From NCBI GenBank assembly GCA_017621815.1, contig JAGASK010000029.1, positions 62,001 to 126,000 of the forward strand: a DNA stretch of 64,000 nt, in the 5' to 3' direction. Made by a program: the position numbers and the translations under genes. This DNA is from Lachnospiraceae bacterium. Lineage in GTDB: Bacteria; Bacillota; Clostridia; Lachnospirales; Lachnospiraceae. Below are positions 7,479 to 16,045 of the stretch, one piece after another; positions within the stretch are counted from its first letter, which is position 1; each line of letters starts with the position of its first letter. The notes beneath the pieces were generated by a model, which saw only the letters and a program-made list of their open reading frames with translations, ran no database searches and was not told the origin of the DNA.

Positions 7479-7962
7479 GTGGATTTTGCTGGCAATATGC
7501 GGTTTTTCCTTCGGTTTGCTTTCCTCGGCGGGGGTTTTTACAGTTCTGGCTTCCGTAGGCCTGATTCCCAGATTTGCAGGAAAAATGCATGTGGCAAAAA
7601 AGGTGTTCGCATTAGAAGAGGCAGTAGTTTTGGGAACCATAGCGGGAGGCTGCTTAAGTGTTTTTCCCGATTATGGAAAAATCGGCTCTTATGTGCTGGC
7701 CCATGAATTTTTCGGGGTGGAAACGGTGCTGATCTGGAAGTGGGCAGGCAGAAGTCTGCTGGCAGCAGGCGGCTTTTTTTCAGGTATTTTTGTAGGCTGC
7801 CTTGCTTTTGCAATAGCAGAGATGCTGGATTCCATTCCCATATTTTCCAGAAGAATCGGTTTTCGCCACGGCCTTGGGGTAGCAATTACGGCTGCCGCCT
7901 TCGGAAAGCTGATTGGAAGCCTGCTTTATTTTGGGGAAAGGATATTTTTGTCAGGATATTGA
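7468..7962 (+). CDS. spoVAB: Stage V sporulation protein AB
   Basis: This 164-residue, strongly hydrophobic protein has about five membrane segments and the SpoVAB pattern LIPRFAGKMHVAKKVFALEEAVVLG (given in part, residues about 33-57). The ATG at 7468 lies inside the end of spoVAA, so translation is likely coupled; a TTG one codon upstream is less likely. In Bacillus, spoVAA and spoVAB begin the spoVA operon; here they form a two-gene unit separated from AC, AD and AE. Confidence 0.88.
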   Translation: MFLKWILLAICGFSFGLLSSAGVFTVLASVGLIPRFAGKMHVAKKVFALEEAVVLGTIAGGCLSVFPDYGKIGSYVLAHEFFGVETVLIWKWAGRSLLAAGGFFSGIFVGCLAFAIAEMLDSIPIFSRRIGFRHGLGVAITAAAFGKLIGSLLYFGERIFLSGY

Positions 7963-8021
7963 AAAAAGAGAAAAAGTTGATTACAATAATAAGGATGCAT
8001 GTGTAGATGGGAGGAATGGAT

Positions 8022-8252
8022 ATGCGTTCTATGGAATTCAAAATGGAGCGTCCGGGTCTTCTTCATGAGGGAGATGAAATTACGGTGACAGAAGGAGTTC
8101 TGCCCAGCAACTATTATTATACCATTGACCCGTCCCTTGCCATGTCGGGAAATATTCCCTTCAGGGAGAGACTGAAGTCACGTTCCGGCAAGGTGATAAG
8201 TGTTATCCAGAATGAAAGAGGATTTTATGTAACGGCTGAGTTTGATGAGTGA
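8022..8252 (+). CDS. Small unrecognised protein (76 aa)
   Basis: I do not recognise this short protein. It is polar and contains NYYYTIDPS and a C-terminal GKVISVIQNERGFYVTAEFDE-like stretch that reads as a small beta-rich domain. The reading frame extends to an ATG at 8007, but the GGGAGG at 8008-8013 lies inside that extension and is 8 nt from the ATG at 8022, so 8022 is the better start. It sits between spoVAB and ridA, in the same direction as both. Confidence 0.6.
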   Translation: MRSMEFKMERPGLLHEGDEITVTEGVLPSNYYYTIDPSLAMSGNIPFRERLKSRSGKVISVIQNERGFYVTAEFDE

Positions 8253-8301
8253 TTGCAGGACAATCCGTCAAAGACCGGAAAAATAAAGGAGGATATTTAA
8301 G

Positions 8302-8679
8302 ATGTTAAAGAAAGTAGCAACAGATAAGGCTCCCGCAGCTATCGGCCCTTATTCCCAGGGAATTATTGCCAACGGTTTATTATTCGCGTCAGGGCAGATT
8401 CCCATTATTCCCGCAACAGGTGAAATTGCACAGGGAGATATTACCGTGCAGGCAAAACAGGCAATCGAGAATGTGGGCGAGATTTTAAAGGAAGCCGGAA
8501 CGGATTACGACCATGTGGTAAAAACCACCTGTTTTCTTGCGGACATGGCAGACTTTGCAGCATTTAACGGTGTTTACGAGCAGTATTTTACAGGAAAGCC
8601 CGCAAGAAGCTGTGTAGCTGTCAGGCAGCTTCCCAAGAATGTGCTTTGTGAAGTGGAAGTAATTGCCAGTCTGGACTAG
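8302..8679 (+). CDS. ridA: RidA family reactive enamine/imine deaminase
   Basis: RidA hydrolyses reactive enamine and imine intermediates such as 2-aminoacrylate, made by PLP enzymes in the cytosol. The 125-residue length is typical. The family segments AIGPYSQG (near 13), FASGQIP, the catalytic-Arg motif GKPARSCVAVRQLP (near 97) and the terminal CEVEVIA are all present. AAAGGAGG (8288-8295) precedes the ATG by 6 nt. Confidence 0.95.
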   Translation: MLKKVATDKAPAAIGPYSQGIIANGLLFASGQIPIIPATGEIAQGDITVQAKQAIENVGEILKEAGTDYDHVVKTTCFLADMADFAAFNGVYEQYFTGKPARSCVAVRQLPKNVLCEVEVIASLD

Positions 8680-8711
8680 TCAATAGGAAAAATTACATCC
8701 GGGGAAAAGAC

Positions 8712-9209
8712 ATGAATAATATTATATTAACAGGAATGCCGGGAGCGGGGAAGAGTACGGTAGGCGTAGTGCTTGCTAAAAAACTGGGTTACAGCTTTCT
8801 TGACTCCGACCTGGTTATTCAGGAAAAAACAGGGAAACTGCTTTACCAGCTCATAGAAGAGAAGGGTGAAGCAGGTTTTCTTATGCTGGAAAATGAAATG
8901 AATGCTTCCTTAGAGCCGGACTGCGCCGTGATTGCCACAGGCGGCAGTGCGGTCTATGGAAAGGAAGCTATGGAGCACTTTAAGCAGATTGGAAAGGTAA
9001 TTTATTTAAAACTGCCCTATGAAGAGCTTAAGGAGAGGCTTGGCGATTTGCATGAGCGGGGAGTGGTTTTGAAGGAAGGCTTTACCCTGCTTGATTTGTA
9101 TGAGGAAAGAACACCCTTATATGAGAAATATGCCGATATTGTTATAGACTGCGAAGAAAAGCCTATCAGGGAAATTGTAGAGGAAATAAAATTAAAATAT
9201 TATAGGTAA
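8712..9209 (+). CDS. Shikimate-kinase-like P-loop protein with an altered substrate site
   Basis: The fold is that of a nucleoside-monophosphate-type kinase. GMPGAGKST (residues 7-15) is the P-loop, FLDSD gives the Asp pair used by shikimate kinases, a lid-like LHERG follows, and RTPLYEKYAD is the conserved C-terminal Arg motif. Two substrate-site features differ from AroK: the FRxxE arginine that binds the shikimate carboxylate reads FLMLE, and the GGG loop reads GGS. It is therefore named by fold rather than as aroK. No other aromatic pathway gene is nearby. The last codons (Y, R, stop) lie in the terminal repeat of the palindromic element that follows. Confidence 0.75.
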   Translation: MNNIILTGMPGAGKSTVGVVLAKKLGYSFLDSDLVIQEKTGKLLYQLIEEKGEAGFLMLENEMNASLEPDCAVIATGGSAVYGKEAMEHFKQIGKVIYLKLPYEELKERLGDLHERGVVLKEGFTLLDLYEERTPLYEKYADIVIDCEEKPIREIVEEIKLKYYR

Positions 9210-9416
9210 TTGCGAAACCCAAAACTGTGGCAATATTCAAACAATATTTCTATTCAAATCCTGTTCCGCTGGACACTCCGATGAGCCTCAGCGCTTAAAA
9301 ACGTGTTCAGCAGAGGCTTCCACGTTTTTATGAGTCTCATCTGCGCAGCGTAAAAAGGCTTTTCACAGAAATATTGTCTGAATATTCGTAAGTTTATGAG
9401 TTTCGCAATTACCTAT
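9202..9416. repeat. 215-nt nested palindromic element (MITE-like or structured RNA)
   Basis: The ends are a perfect 17-bp inverted repeat, 9202-9218 and 9400-9416 (left arm begins ATAGGTAATTGCG). Inside are further paired arms: 9231-9251 with 9367-9387 (19 of 21), 9280-9290 with 9331-9341 (10 of 11), and 9296-9305 with 9321-9330 (10 of 10). The element can fold into one long rod. It holds no reading frame of note and fills the space between the kinase-like gene and the EamA gene. Confidence 0.8.
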
Positions 9417-9447
9417 CAAAATATCAGAATATAAGGAGCAGTACAAA

Positions 9448-10338
9448 ATGAAAAAAGTTTCACTAAAGAGCAGTTTTCTGCTGTTTATGGCAGCCTTTAT
9501 CTGGGGTGTTGCTTTTGTTGCCCAAAGTGTAGGCATGGACTATATGGGGCCTTTAAGCTTTAACGGTGCAAGGTTTTTGATGGGAAGCGCAGTGCTTGTG
9601 CCGGTAATTGTTTTCAGGAGAAAAAAGAATAAAGAGCAGAATATTCCGGCTGCGGATACGAAAACCACTGTCTTTGGGGGAATCTGCTGCGGACTTGCGC
9701 TGTGCGGGGCGGCTTTGCTTCAGCAGTACGGAATTATGTATACTACCGTAGGAAAAGCAGGTTTTATTACCACGCTTTATATTATTCTGGTTCCCTTCTT
9801 CGGCGTTTTTTTGAAAAAAAGGATACCGGGAAAGGTATGGATTGGCGCAGTGATTGCGGCCTTTGGCATGTATCTGCTTTGTATGAGTGAAAAACTGTCA
9901 CTGAGCAGGGGTGATGCGCTTGTTTTTGCCTGTGCAGTTGTGTTTTCAGTACATATATTAGTGATTGATTATTTTTCGCCCAAAGCGGATGGTGTGGAGT
10001 TATCCTGCATCCAGTTTTTAACGGCGGGGATCATCGGAAGTATAGGCGCTGTTATTTTTGAACAGCCTCATCTGAAGAATTTTATTGACGGTATCATTCC
10101 GCTGGCTTATGCCGGTATTTTATCAAGCGGCGTGGCATATACGTTGCAGGTTATCGGACAAAAAGGTATGGACCCTACTGTTGCATCCCTGATATTAAGC
10201 CTTGAATCCGTGGTTTCCATGCTTGCGGGCTGGGTAATCCTGGGACAGGCGTTAACGGGAAGAGAGCTTATGGGATGCCTGCTTGTTTTCTGTGCAGTTA
10301 TTCTTGTGCAGCTGCCGGAGAAAAAAAGCGGTTTTTAA
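9448..10338 (+). CDS. EamA family (drug/metabolite transporter superfamily) permease
   Basis: This 296-residue protein has ten predicted membrane segments in two homologous halves. The first half opens with AAFIWGVAFVAQ and includes LQQYGIMYTTVGKAGFITTLY; the second includes the GVAYTLQVIGQKGMDPTVASLILSLESV region typical of EamA carriers. Substrates range from amino acids to nucleosides and cannot be predicted here. AAGGAG at 9433-9438 supports the ATG at 9448. It directly follows the palindromic element and precedes spoVAE. Confidence 0.9.
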   Translation: MKKVSLKSSFLLFMAAFIWGVAFVAQSVGMDYMGPLSFNGARFLMGSAVLVPVIVFRRKKNKEQNIPAADTKTTVFGGICCGLALCGAALLQQYGIMYTTVGKAGFITTLYIILVPFFGVFLKKRIPGKVWIGAVIAAFGMYLLCMSEKLSLSRGDALVFACAVVFSVHILVIDYFSPKADGVELSCIQFLTAGIIGSIGAVIFEQPHLKNFIDGIIPLAYAGILSSGVAYTLQVIGQKGMDPTVASLILSLESVVSMLAGWVILGQALTGRELMGCLLVFCAVILVQLPEKKSGF

Positions 10339-10344
10339 ATGAAA

Positions 10345-10374
10345 TGAATGCAAAATGAAATTCAGGACACACTA
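10345..10374 (+). promoter_or_regulatory. Candidate sigma-G promoter of spoVAE
   Basis: TGAATG (10345-10350), a 17-nt spacer and CACACTA (10368-10374), five of six and six of seven matches to the forespore consensus. The spoVAE start is 40 nt downstream. This is the best of the spoVA promoter matches in the window. Confidence 0.55.
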
Positions 10375-10413
10375 TATGCATAAGAAATCAAATTGTTATT
10401 GCAGGAGGTTGTT

Positions 10414-10770
10414 ATGGATTATTTGAATGCATTCTGGGTAGGCGGACTGATTTGCGCACTGGTACAGATACTGGCGGAGAAAACCAAGCTTATGCCGGGC
10501 AGAATCATGGTGCTTTTAGTATGTACAGGGGCTGTGCTGAATTTTATCGGCGTTTATCAGCCTTTTATGGAATTTGCCGGAGCCGGGGCTTCTGTTCCCC
10601 TTTTGGGATTTGGGAATACACTTATGAAGGGCGTAAAGGAAGCCGTGGATGAACAGGGCTTTATGGGACTTTTTGCAGGAGGCTTTAAAGCCGGAGCGGT
10701 GGGAACCTCAGCGGCTCTCATATTCGGATATCTGGCAAGTCTGATTTTTAATCCCAAAATGAAAAAATAA
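10414..10770 (+). CDS. spoVAE: Stage V sporulation protein AE (SpoVAEb type)
   Basis: This 118-residue membrane subunit of the SpoVA dipicolinic acid channel is homologous to SpoVAC. It has three or four hydrophobic segments and the shared FAGAGASVPLLGFGN motif (about residues 50-64). The ATG at 10414 has AGGAGG at 10403-10408; an upstream TTG in frame is not needed. It ends 10 bases before the aminopeptidase gene, so the aminopeptidase may be read from the forespore promoter as well. Confidence 0.92.
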   Translation: MDYLNAFWVGGLICALVQILAEKTKLMPGRIMVLLVCTGAVLNFIGVYQPFMEFAGAGASVPLLGFGNTLMKGVKEAVDEQGFMGLFAGGFKAGAVGTSAALIFGYLASLIFNPKMKK

Positions 10771-10780
10771 GGAGGTTATT

Positions 10781-12583
10781 ATGATACAGGAGAGATTGTC
10801 AAAATTAAGGGCAGCAATGAGAAATGCGGAAATTGACTGCTATATTATTCCCACCTCTGATTATCACAACAGTGAATATGTCAGCGAATATTTTATGGTG
10901 CGGAAATATTTCAGCGGCTTTACGGGGTCAGCGGGCACCCTGGCTGTGCTGCAGGATAAAGCGGCTTTGTTCACGGACGGGCGTTATTTTATCCAGGCTG
11001 CAAAGGAGCTTGAAGGAAGCGGCATTACCCTTATGAAAATGGGGGAGCCCGGAGTGCCTGCGTTAAGTGAATACGTGGAGCAGGAACTGAAGGAAGGACA
11101 AAACCTTGGATTTGACGGCAGGGTCATTACTGCGGGGGAAGGCCTTGCCTATGAAAAAATTGCGGAAAAAAAGAAGGGCAGAGTAATCTGGAATCAGGAT
11201 TTGGCTGAAGGCATCTGGGAAGAGCGTCCGGAGCTTGCTTTTACGCCTGTTTTCGTGCTTGAGGAATGTTGCAGCGGGGAAAGCACCGAAAGCAAATTGA
11301 AGCGCCTTCGTGAAAAGATGAAGGAAGAAAAGGCACAGATACATATATTGACTACTTTGGACGATATTGCATGGCTGTTTAACCTCCGTGCTGACGACGT
11401 GGAAAGCTGCCCTGTTCTCTTATCCTATGCGGTGATTACCCGGGAGGAAGCGTATCTGTTTGCGGGAGAAAGTGCTTTTGATGAGAAAGTAAGAGCGTAT
11501 CTTGGGGCAAATAATATTACCCTTAAGCCTTATGATGATTTTTATACATATGTTGCCGAAACAGTAAAAAAGGAGCCGGAGCTTAAGCTGCTTGTCTGTG
11601 AAAAAAGAATCAATTACAGGCTGAAAAAAGAAATCGGAGACAGTGTGCAGGTGATTGATAAGGCCAACCCGACCACGCTGATGAAGGCTGTTAAAAATGC
11701 GGTGGAACAGGAGAATCTGCGGAAAGCCCATCTGATGGACGGCATTGCAGTAACAAAATTTATGTTCTGGCTTAAGAAGAATGTGGGGAAAATTCCTATG
11801 ACTGAAATCAGTGCGGCGGAATATCTGGAAAGCCTGCGGGCGCAGAATCCTTCCTTTATTGAGCTGAGCTTTCCTACAATCTGCGCTTACGGCGCTAACG
11901 GAGCCATTATTCATTACAGCGCCACACCGGAGAATTTCTCCGAAATACAGGCAAAAGGTATGCTGATGGTGGACAGCGGCGGCCATTATTATGAAGGCAG
12001 CACCGATATTACCAGAACCTTTATCCTGGGAGAAATTACAGAGGAAATGAAACAGCATTTTACCCTTACTGCAAGGGCTATGCTGCGGCTTAAGAGCGCA
12101 AAATTCCTGGAGGGCTGTAAGGGGATAAACCTGGATATTCTGGCAAGGGGAGTATTCTGGGAAAAGGGACTTGATTATAAGCACGGAACGGGACATGGTG
12201 TAGGATATCTTCTGAATGTTCATGAAGGCCCTAACAGCTTCCGGCATAAGCCTCTTGCAGGCAGCGATGAAAACTGGGCATTTGAAGAGGGCATGGTGAC
12301 TACTGATGAGCCGGGCATTTACATAGAAGGAAGCCATGGCGTGAGAATTGAAAATGAGCTGCTGTGCCGTAAAGATGAAAATAATGAGTTCGGACAGTTT
12401 ATGTGCTTTGAGGATTTGACCTATGTACCCATTGACCTTGACGGTATTGATGCATCGGCTATGGAGGAAAGTGAAAAGAGGACTCTGAACCTGTATCATA
12501 AATTTGTATTTGAAAAGCTTGCGCCTTTCTTTGAAGGAGAGGAGCTTGATTTCCTGAAAAAAGCTACAAGGGAAATCATTTAA
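10781..12583 (+). CDS. pepP: M24 family Xaa-Pro aminopeptidase
   Basis: A dimetal aminopeptidase that removes N-terminal residues before proline. The 600-residue form has two creatinase-like N-terminal domains and a C-terminal pita-bread domain. Metal ligands are visible: the Asp of MVDSGGHY, the Asp of STDITRTF, the His of KHGTGHGVG, the Glu of DEPGIY and the Glu of RIENELL. The extra C-terminal region with the DLTYVPIDLDGID segment is characteristic of the long form. GGAGG (10771-10775) precedes the ATG. Downstream is a 143-nt AT-rich gap before the YesN-type regulator. Confidence 0.93.
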   Translation: MIQERLSKLRAAMRNAEIDCYIIPTSDYHNSEYVSEYFMVRKYFSGFTGSAGTLAVLQDKAALFTDGRYFIQAAKELEGSGITLMKMGEPGVPALSEYVEQELKEGQNLGFDGRVITAGEGLAYEKIAEKKKGRVIWNQDLAEGIWEERPELAFTPVFVLEECCSGESTESKLKRLREKMKEEKAQIHILTTLDDIAWLFNLRADDVESCPVLLSYAVITREEAYLFAGESAFDEKVRAYLGANNITLKPYDDFYTYVAETVKKEPELKLLVCEKRINYRLKKEIGDSVQVIDKANPTTLMKAVKNAVEQENLRKAHLMDGIAVTKFMFWLKKNVGKIPMTEISAAEYLESLRAQNPSFIELSFPTICAYGANGAIIHYSATPENFSEIQAKGMLMVDSGGHYYEGSTDITRTFILGEITEEMKQHFTLTARAMLRLKSAKFLEGCKGINLDILARGVFWEKGLDYKHGTGHGVGYLLNVHEGPNSFRHKPLAGSDENWAFEEGMVTTDEPGIYIEGSHGVRIENELLCRKDENNEFGQFMCFEDLTYVPIDLDGIDASAMEESEKRTLNLYHKFVFEKLAPFFEGEELDFLKKATREII

Positions 12584-12666
12584 GCAGCGTTGGAAATAAT
12601 AAAATTTTAAGATTTTTGTACTTTTTTTGTGAGTTTTTTATTTGCCTTTTAGTTGAATGAATAAAT

Positions 12667-12675
12667 TGCTATAAT
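12667..12675 (+). promoter_or_regulatory. Extended -10 promoter upstream of the response regulator gene
   Basis: TGC immediately followed by TATAAT (12670-12675) is an extended -10 element 51 nt upstream of the regulator's start. There is no good -35 hexamer at the expected place (12647-12652 reads TTTTAG). Extended -10 promoters tolerate this. Confidence 0.5.
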
Positions 12676-12726
12676 TAGCCTAAAGTTATGTGCGCGATTT
12701 ACAGGCATTGTGAGCAGGGGTAAGAA

Positions 12727-14271
12727 ATGATAAGAGTGCTGATTGTAGATGATGAATATATCATGAGACAGGGCTTAAAGTACATGATTGACTGGAAAAG
12801 GGAGGGCTTTGAAATCGTCGGTGAAGCTACCAACGGCAGTGAAGCGCTGAAGATGATGGAGGAGGTAAAGCCCCATATTATTATCTGTGATATTGTTATG
12901 CCGCTGCTGGACGGAGTTGATTTTTCCGAGGTGCTGCATAAAATGTATCCGCAGATACAGATGATTATTTTAAGCGGCTATGACAATTTTGAGTATGTGA
13001 AGCGGACACTGATGAACGGGGCTGTGGATTATGTTTTAAAGCCCACGCTGAATCAGGAAGAACTGATTAAAATCCTTCATAAAGCTGCTGAAAAAATTCC
13101 CGGCTACAAACTGCAGCAGGAATGGAACGGAACCATAAGCTATGAGAGAATGATTGAGAGATATCTTCTCGGGCATGACAAGGAGCTGGATGTATCCGAA
13201 CTTTCCTGCTATTTTGCGTCGTCCTGTTTTCGTATTTATGCAGTAAATATCAAGAGGGAAAATGATGCAGGACGTGATATGTCGGATATTTTGTACCAGA
13301 AGCTTGAAAGAGAAGTGCAGGGAATGAAGGATATACGCCGGATTATGGTGATGCTGCGGGAAGAACTGGTATGCATTCTTTTTGGCTATGAAATGTCCCA
13401 GAATAGAAGGGTGCTTTCTGTTATCAGTGAATTGAATGAGCAGCTGGTGCTTTTATGCGGCAGTATTTTCGGAGTCTGCAGCCGTTCTTTTACCGGACTT
13501 TCGGATTTGTATGAGGTATATCAACAGGACATTGTAAAAAATGTGGATAAAGCTTTTTATTATCAGAATACCAGATTTCTGACGATTGACGGGCAGGGCA
13601 GGGACAATGCGGCACCTCCGGCTGTAAAGTTTGACTTTTTCCGGTATAATCAGCTCCTTTCGGGAAAGCAGTTTGGAGAAGCCATTCATTTGCTTGAGCA
13701 ATATAATGAGATGGCATTGAAAAATCAGGCAGATGTGTACGGGTTAAAGAATCAGATGAAAAATATGATTTATCATTTTATGGATTTTTTACAGCTGCCG
13801 GATGAGGAAAAAGAAAATTGCAGGTATTCCTGCTTTAAGGATATCACTCAGGCAGCCTATGAGGAAGATTACCGCTGCTGCATGAAAATTGTTTTTAAAA
13901 GGCTTCTGGAATTATCGGGGCAGAGTATGCCTTCCGGGGACGAACGAATCGAAAAAATGCTTCAGTACATATCCAAAAACTATCAGGAAGATTTAAAACT
14001 GGAAGATTTGGCAGAGGAATTTAATTTTAATTATCATTATTTATCGGCTTACTTTAATCAGCAGATGAAGGAGGGCTTCAGTGATTATCTGAACCGTTTA
14101 AGAATTGAAAAGGCCTGTCAGCTGCTTAAGGAAAGTAATTTGTCCATATCCCAGGTAAGCAGCCAGGTGGGATATTCGGAACACAGCTATTTTTGCCGTG
14201 TATTTAAAAAGATTACAGGAAAAACTCCGTCTGTGTGGAGAAGGAGCCGGTACTATGAAGAAAAATTTTAA
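12727..14271 (+). CDS. YesN-type response regulator with AraC DNA-binding domain
   Basis: The 514-residue product begins with a receiver domain (IVDDE near residue 5, phospho-acceptor in ICDIVMP near residue 56, LKP lysine near 104). A variable middle of about 270 residues follows, and the C-terminus is an AraC double helix-turn-helix (from about residue 410, with ISQVSSQVGYSEHSYFCRVFKKITGKTP). It is the partner of the histidine kinase whose start lies inside its last codons (overlap 17 bases). Such pairs control carbohydrate uptake genes in Firmicutes, which fits the sugar ABC genes immediately downstream. Confidence 0.92.
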   Translation: MIRVLIVDDEYIMRQGLKYMIDWKREGFEIVGEATNGSEALKMMEEVKPHIIICDIVMPLLDGVDFSEVLHKMYPQIQMIILSGYDNFEYVKRTLMNGAVDYVLKPTLNQEELIKILHKAAEKIPGYKLQQEWNGTISYERMIERYLLGHDKELDVSELSCYFASSCFRIYAVNIKRENDAGRDMSDILYQKLEREVQGMKDIRRIMVMLREELVCILFGYEMSQNRRVLSVISELNEQLVLLCGSIFGVCSRSFTGLSDLYEVYQQDIVKNVDKAFYYQNTRFLTIDGQGRDNAAPPAVKFDFFRYNQLLSGKQFGEAIHLLEQYNEMALKNQADVYGLKNQMKNMIYHFMDFLQLPDEEKENCRYSCFKDITQAAYEEDYRCCMKIVFKRLLELSGQSMPSGDERIEKMLQYISKNYQEDLKLEDLAEEFNFNYHYLSAYFNQQMKEGFSDYLNRLRIEKACQLLKESNLSISQVSSQVGYSEHSYFCRVFKKITGKTPSVWRRSRYYEEKF

Positions 14272-16045
14272 ATATTACGGGAACAGCTTCCTGGCGAGGA
14301 TTACTTTGATGGTTATGCTGGGAATCGGGCTTATTGCGGTAACAGTCAGTGTGGTTGTTCTTGTTATGTCCAGAAATGCGTTTACGGAAACTTATGGTAC
14401 CTCCCAGGAGAAGGTATTTGAACAGATTGAAAAAGAATTAAATGATTTTCATGGAAATCTGCAGGATGTAATAAGCGCCATTGATTCAAGCTGGGCGTTC
14501 AGGCTTTATCTGAACGGGGATGATGAGCTTGACAATGTGATGACTTTCCAAAACATTTACCAGATGGAAAAAGATTTGGAGCAAAGTAAATCTTCGGATA
14601 TGGAGAGGCTGAATATTCTGGTTCTGGGAACCGGAGGAAAGCATTATTTATCCAGAACGGAAACCATTTCCGCAAGCGATGAAGAAATCATGGACAGCGA
14701 AGCTGTTAAAACAGCGCTGATGGAGCCGGAAATCATGCATTATACATTTTCCCATGGCGCTTATACGGCAACCGCCAAGGACGCCGACGTGGTTATTGTA
14801 TCAAAAGCGCTGTATTTTCAGGAAAGCAGGGAAGTTTATGCGGTGGTGCTGGTTACGCTGACCATGGATGATATGAGAAAATATTATGATTATTTTATAT
14901 CCGATTATACTTCCCTTTATCTGGTGGGAAAAGATGACAGAGTTATTTGTTCGGATAATAAAGGCCTTATCGGTTCCGTAATGGAGGAACCCTGGTATGG
15001 GCAGGCACAAAAAACGGAACAAACCAGATTTGTAACAAAAAATGGCGGTAAAAATCTTACAATCATGAAAAGGGAGCTGACTTATCTGGGATGCAGCCTG
15101 TACGGGGTTGTTGACAATAATCTGGCTCTGGAAAATCTGTATGATATGCCCCTTTTGATTGTAATATGTGCCTTTATCGGTGTTCTGATTCTGGTCATAT
15201 GTCTGATTTTTACCCGGCAGACGACTAAGCCACTGTCCAAGCTGGTCTTTAAAATGTCCATGATTCGGGAAGGGAATTTTAATGAATATATGCCGGTGGA
15301 GGGAACCATTGAAGTAAAGGAACTGGCAGCCACCTACAATTATATGCTGGACGATATCCGGAATTACATTGCTGAATTGCTGGAAACACAAAAGGAGCAG
15401 AGAAAGTCGGAAATTAAAGCACTGCAGATGCAGATTAATCCTCATTATATTTATAATACACTGGCAAGCATTAAGTGGCTGGTATATCAGAATAATTCGG
15501 AAAAAACTATACAGATGATTGATGCATTTATCAGTCTGCTCAGAAATACCATCAGCAATGCGGACGAATTTATTACCATATCACAGGAAATTGAAAACCT
15601 GCAGAATTATATTCTGATTAATCATACCAGATACGGTGAAGCGGTAAAAGTGGAGTTTTACGTATCACAGAGCTGTCATGACTGTCTGATTCCGAAGCTG
15701 ATTTTACAGCCCTTTATTGAAAATGCCTTTTTTCATGCCTTTCCTTCGGGCAGAGGAGGAAGCATACAGATTCTGATGAAGCAAAGAGGAGAGGATTTGG
15801 AGATAAGAATTATTGATGACGGAATCGGAATGAATCAGAGTAAAGCAGAGCAGGTGGTAAAACAGGAAACGAAAAAAGAGCATTTCTCCGGTATCGGAAT
15901 TCACAACGTGCAGGACAGACTGAGGCTTTTGTACGGAGGAAATTACGGCATAAGGATTGAAAGCGTGGAGCAGGAGGGAACCACTGTGGTAGTCACTCTG
16001 CCGGTCAGGCGAAGGACGGAGGACAAAAATGAAGGGAATGAATAG
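14255..16045 (+). CDS. YesM-type membrane sensor histidine kinase
   Basis: This 596-residue sensor has a membrane segment near residues 15-38, an extracellular sensing domain of about 240 residues, and a second membrane segment (LLIVICAFIGVLILVICLIF, near 300). A HAMP linker follows, then a His_kinase domain with the phospho-acceptor in QINPHYIYNTL (near 403) and an ATPase domain with ENAFFHAF and GIGMNQ. The ATG at 14255 follows AAGGAG and lies within the response regulator gene; a longer frame from 14198 has no support. Its 3' end overlaps the next lipoprotein gene by 17 bases, suggesting the three are made together. Confidence 0.93.
   Translation: MKKNFKYYGNSFLARITLMVMLGIGLIAVTVSVVVLVMSRNAFTETYGTSQEKVFEQIEKELNDFHGNLQDVISAIDSSWAFRLYLNGDDELDNVMTFQNIYQMEKDLEQSKSSDMERLNILVLGTGGKHYLSRTETISASDEEIMDSEAVKTALMEPEIMHYTFSHGAYTATAKDADVVIVSKALYFQESREVYAVVLVTLTMDDMRKYYDYFISDYTSLYLVGKDDRVICSDNKGLIGSVMEEPWYGQAQKTEQTRFVTKNGGKNLTIMKRELTYLGCSLYGVVDNNLALENLYDMPLLIVICAFIGVLILVICLIFTRQTTKPLSKLVFKMSMIREGNFNEYMPVEGTIEVKELAATYNYMLDDIRNYIAELLETQKEQRKSEIKALQMQINPHYIYNTLASIKWLVYQNNSEKTIQMIDAFISLLRNTISNADEFITISQEIENLQNYILINHTRYGEAVKVEFYVSQSCHDCLIPKLILQPFIENAFFHAFPSGRGGSIQILMKQRGEDLEIRIIDDGIGMNQSKAEQVVKQETKKEHFSGIGIHNVQDRLRLLYGGNYGIRIESVEQEGTTVVVTLPVRRRTEDKNEGNE

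Noticed and set aside
9195-9424. AAAATAT on both sides of the 215-nt element as a target-site duplication
   Set aside because: The two copies are offset by about two bases from the element ends and are AT-only words common in this genome, so they do not prove transposition.
11420-12499. 359-codon open frame on the minus strand
   Set aside because: Antisense shadow of the M24 aminopeptidase gene, whose metal-ligand motifs are all in the plus frame.
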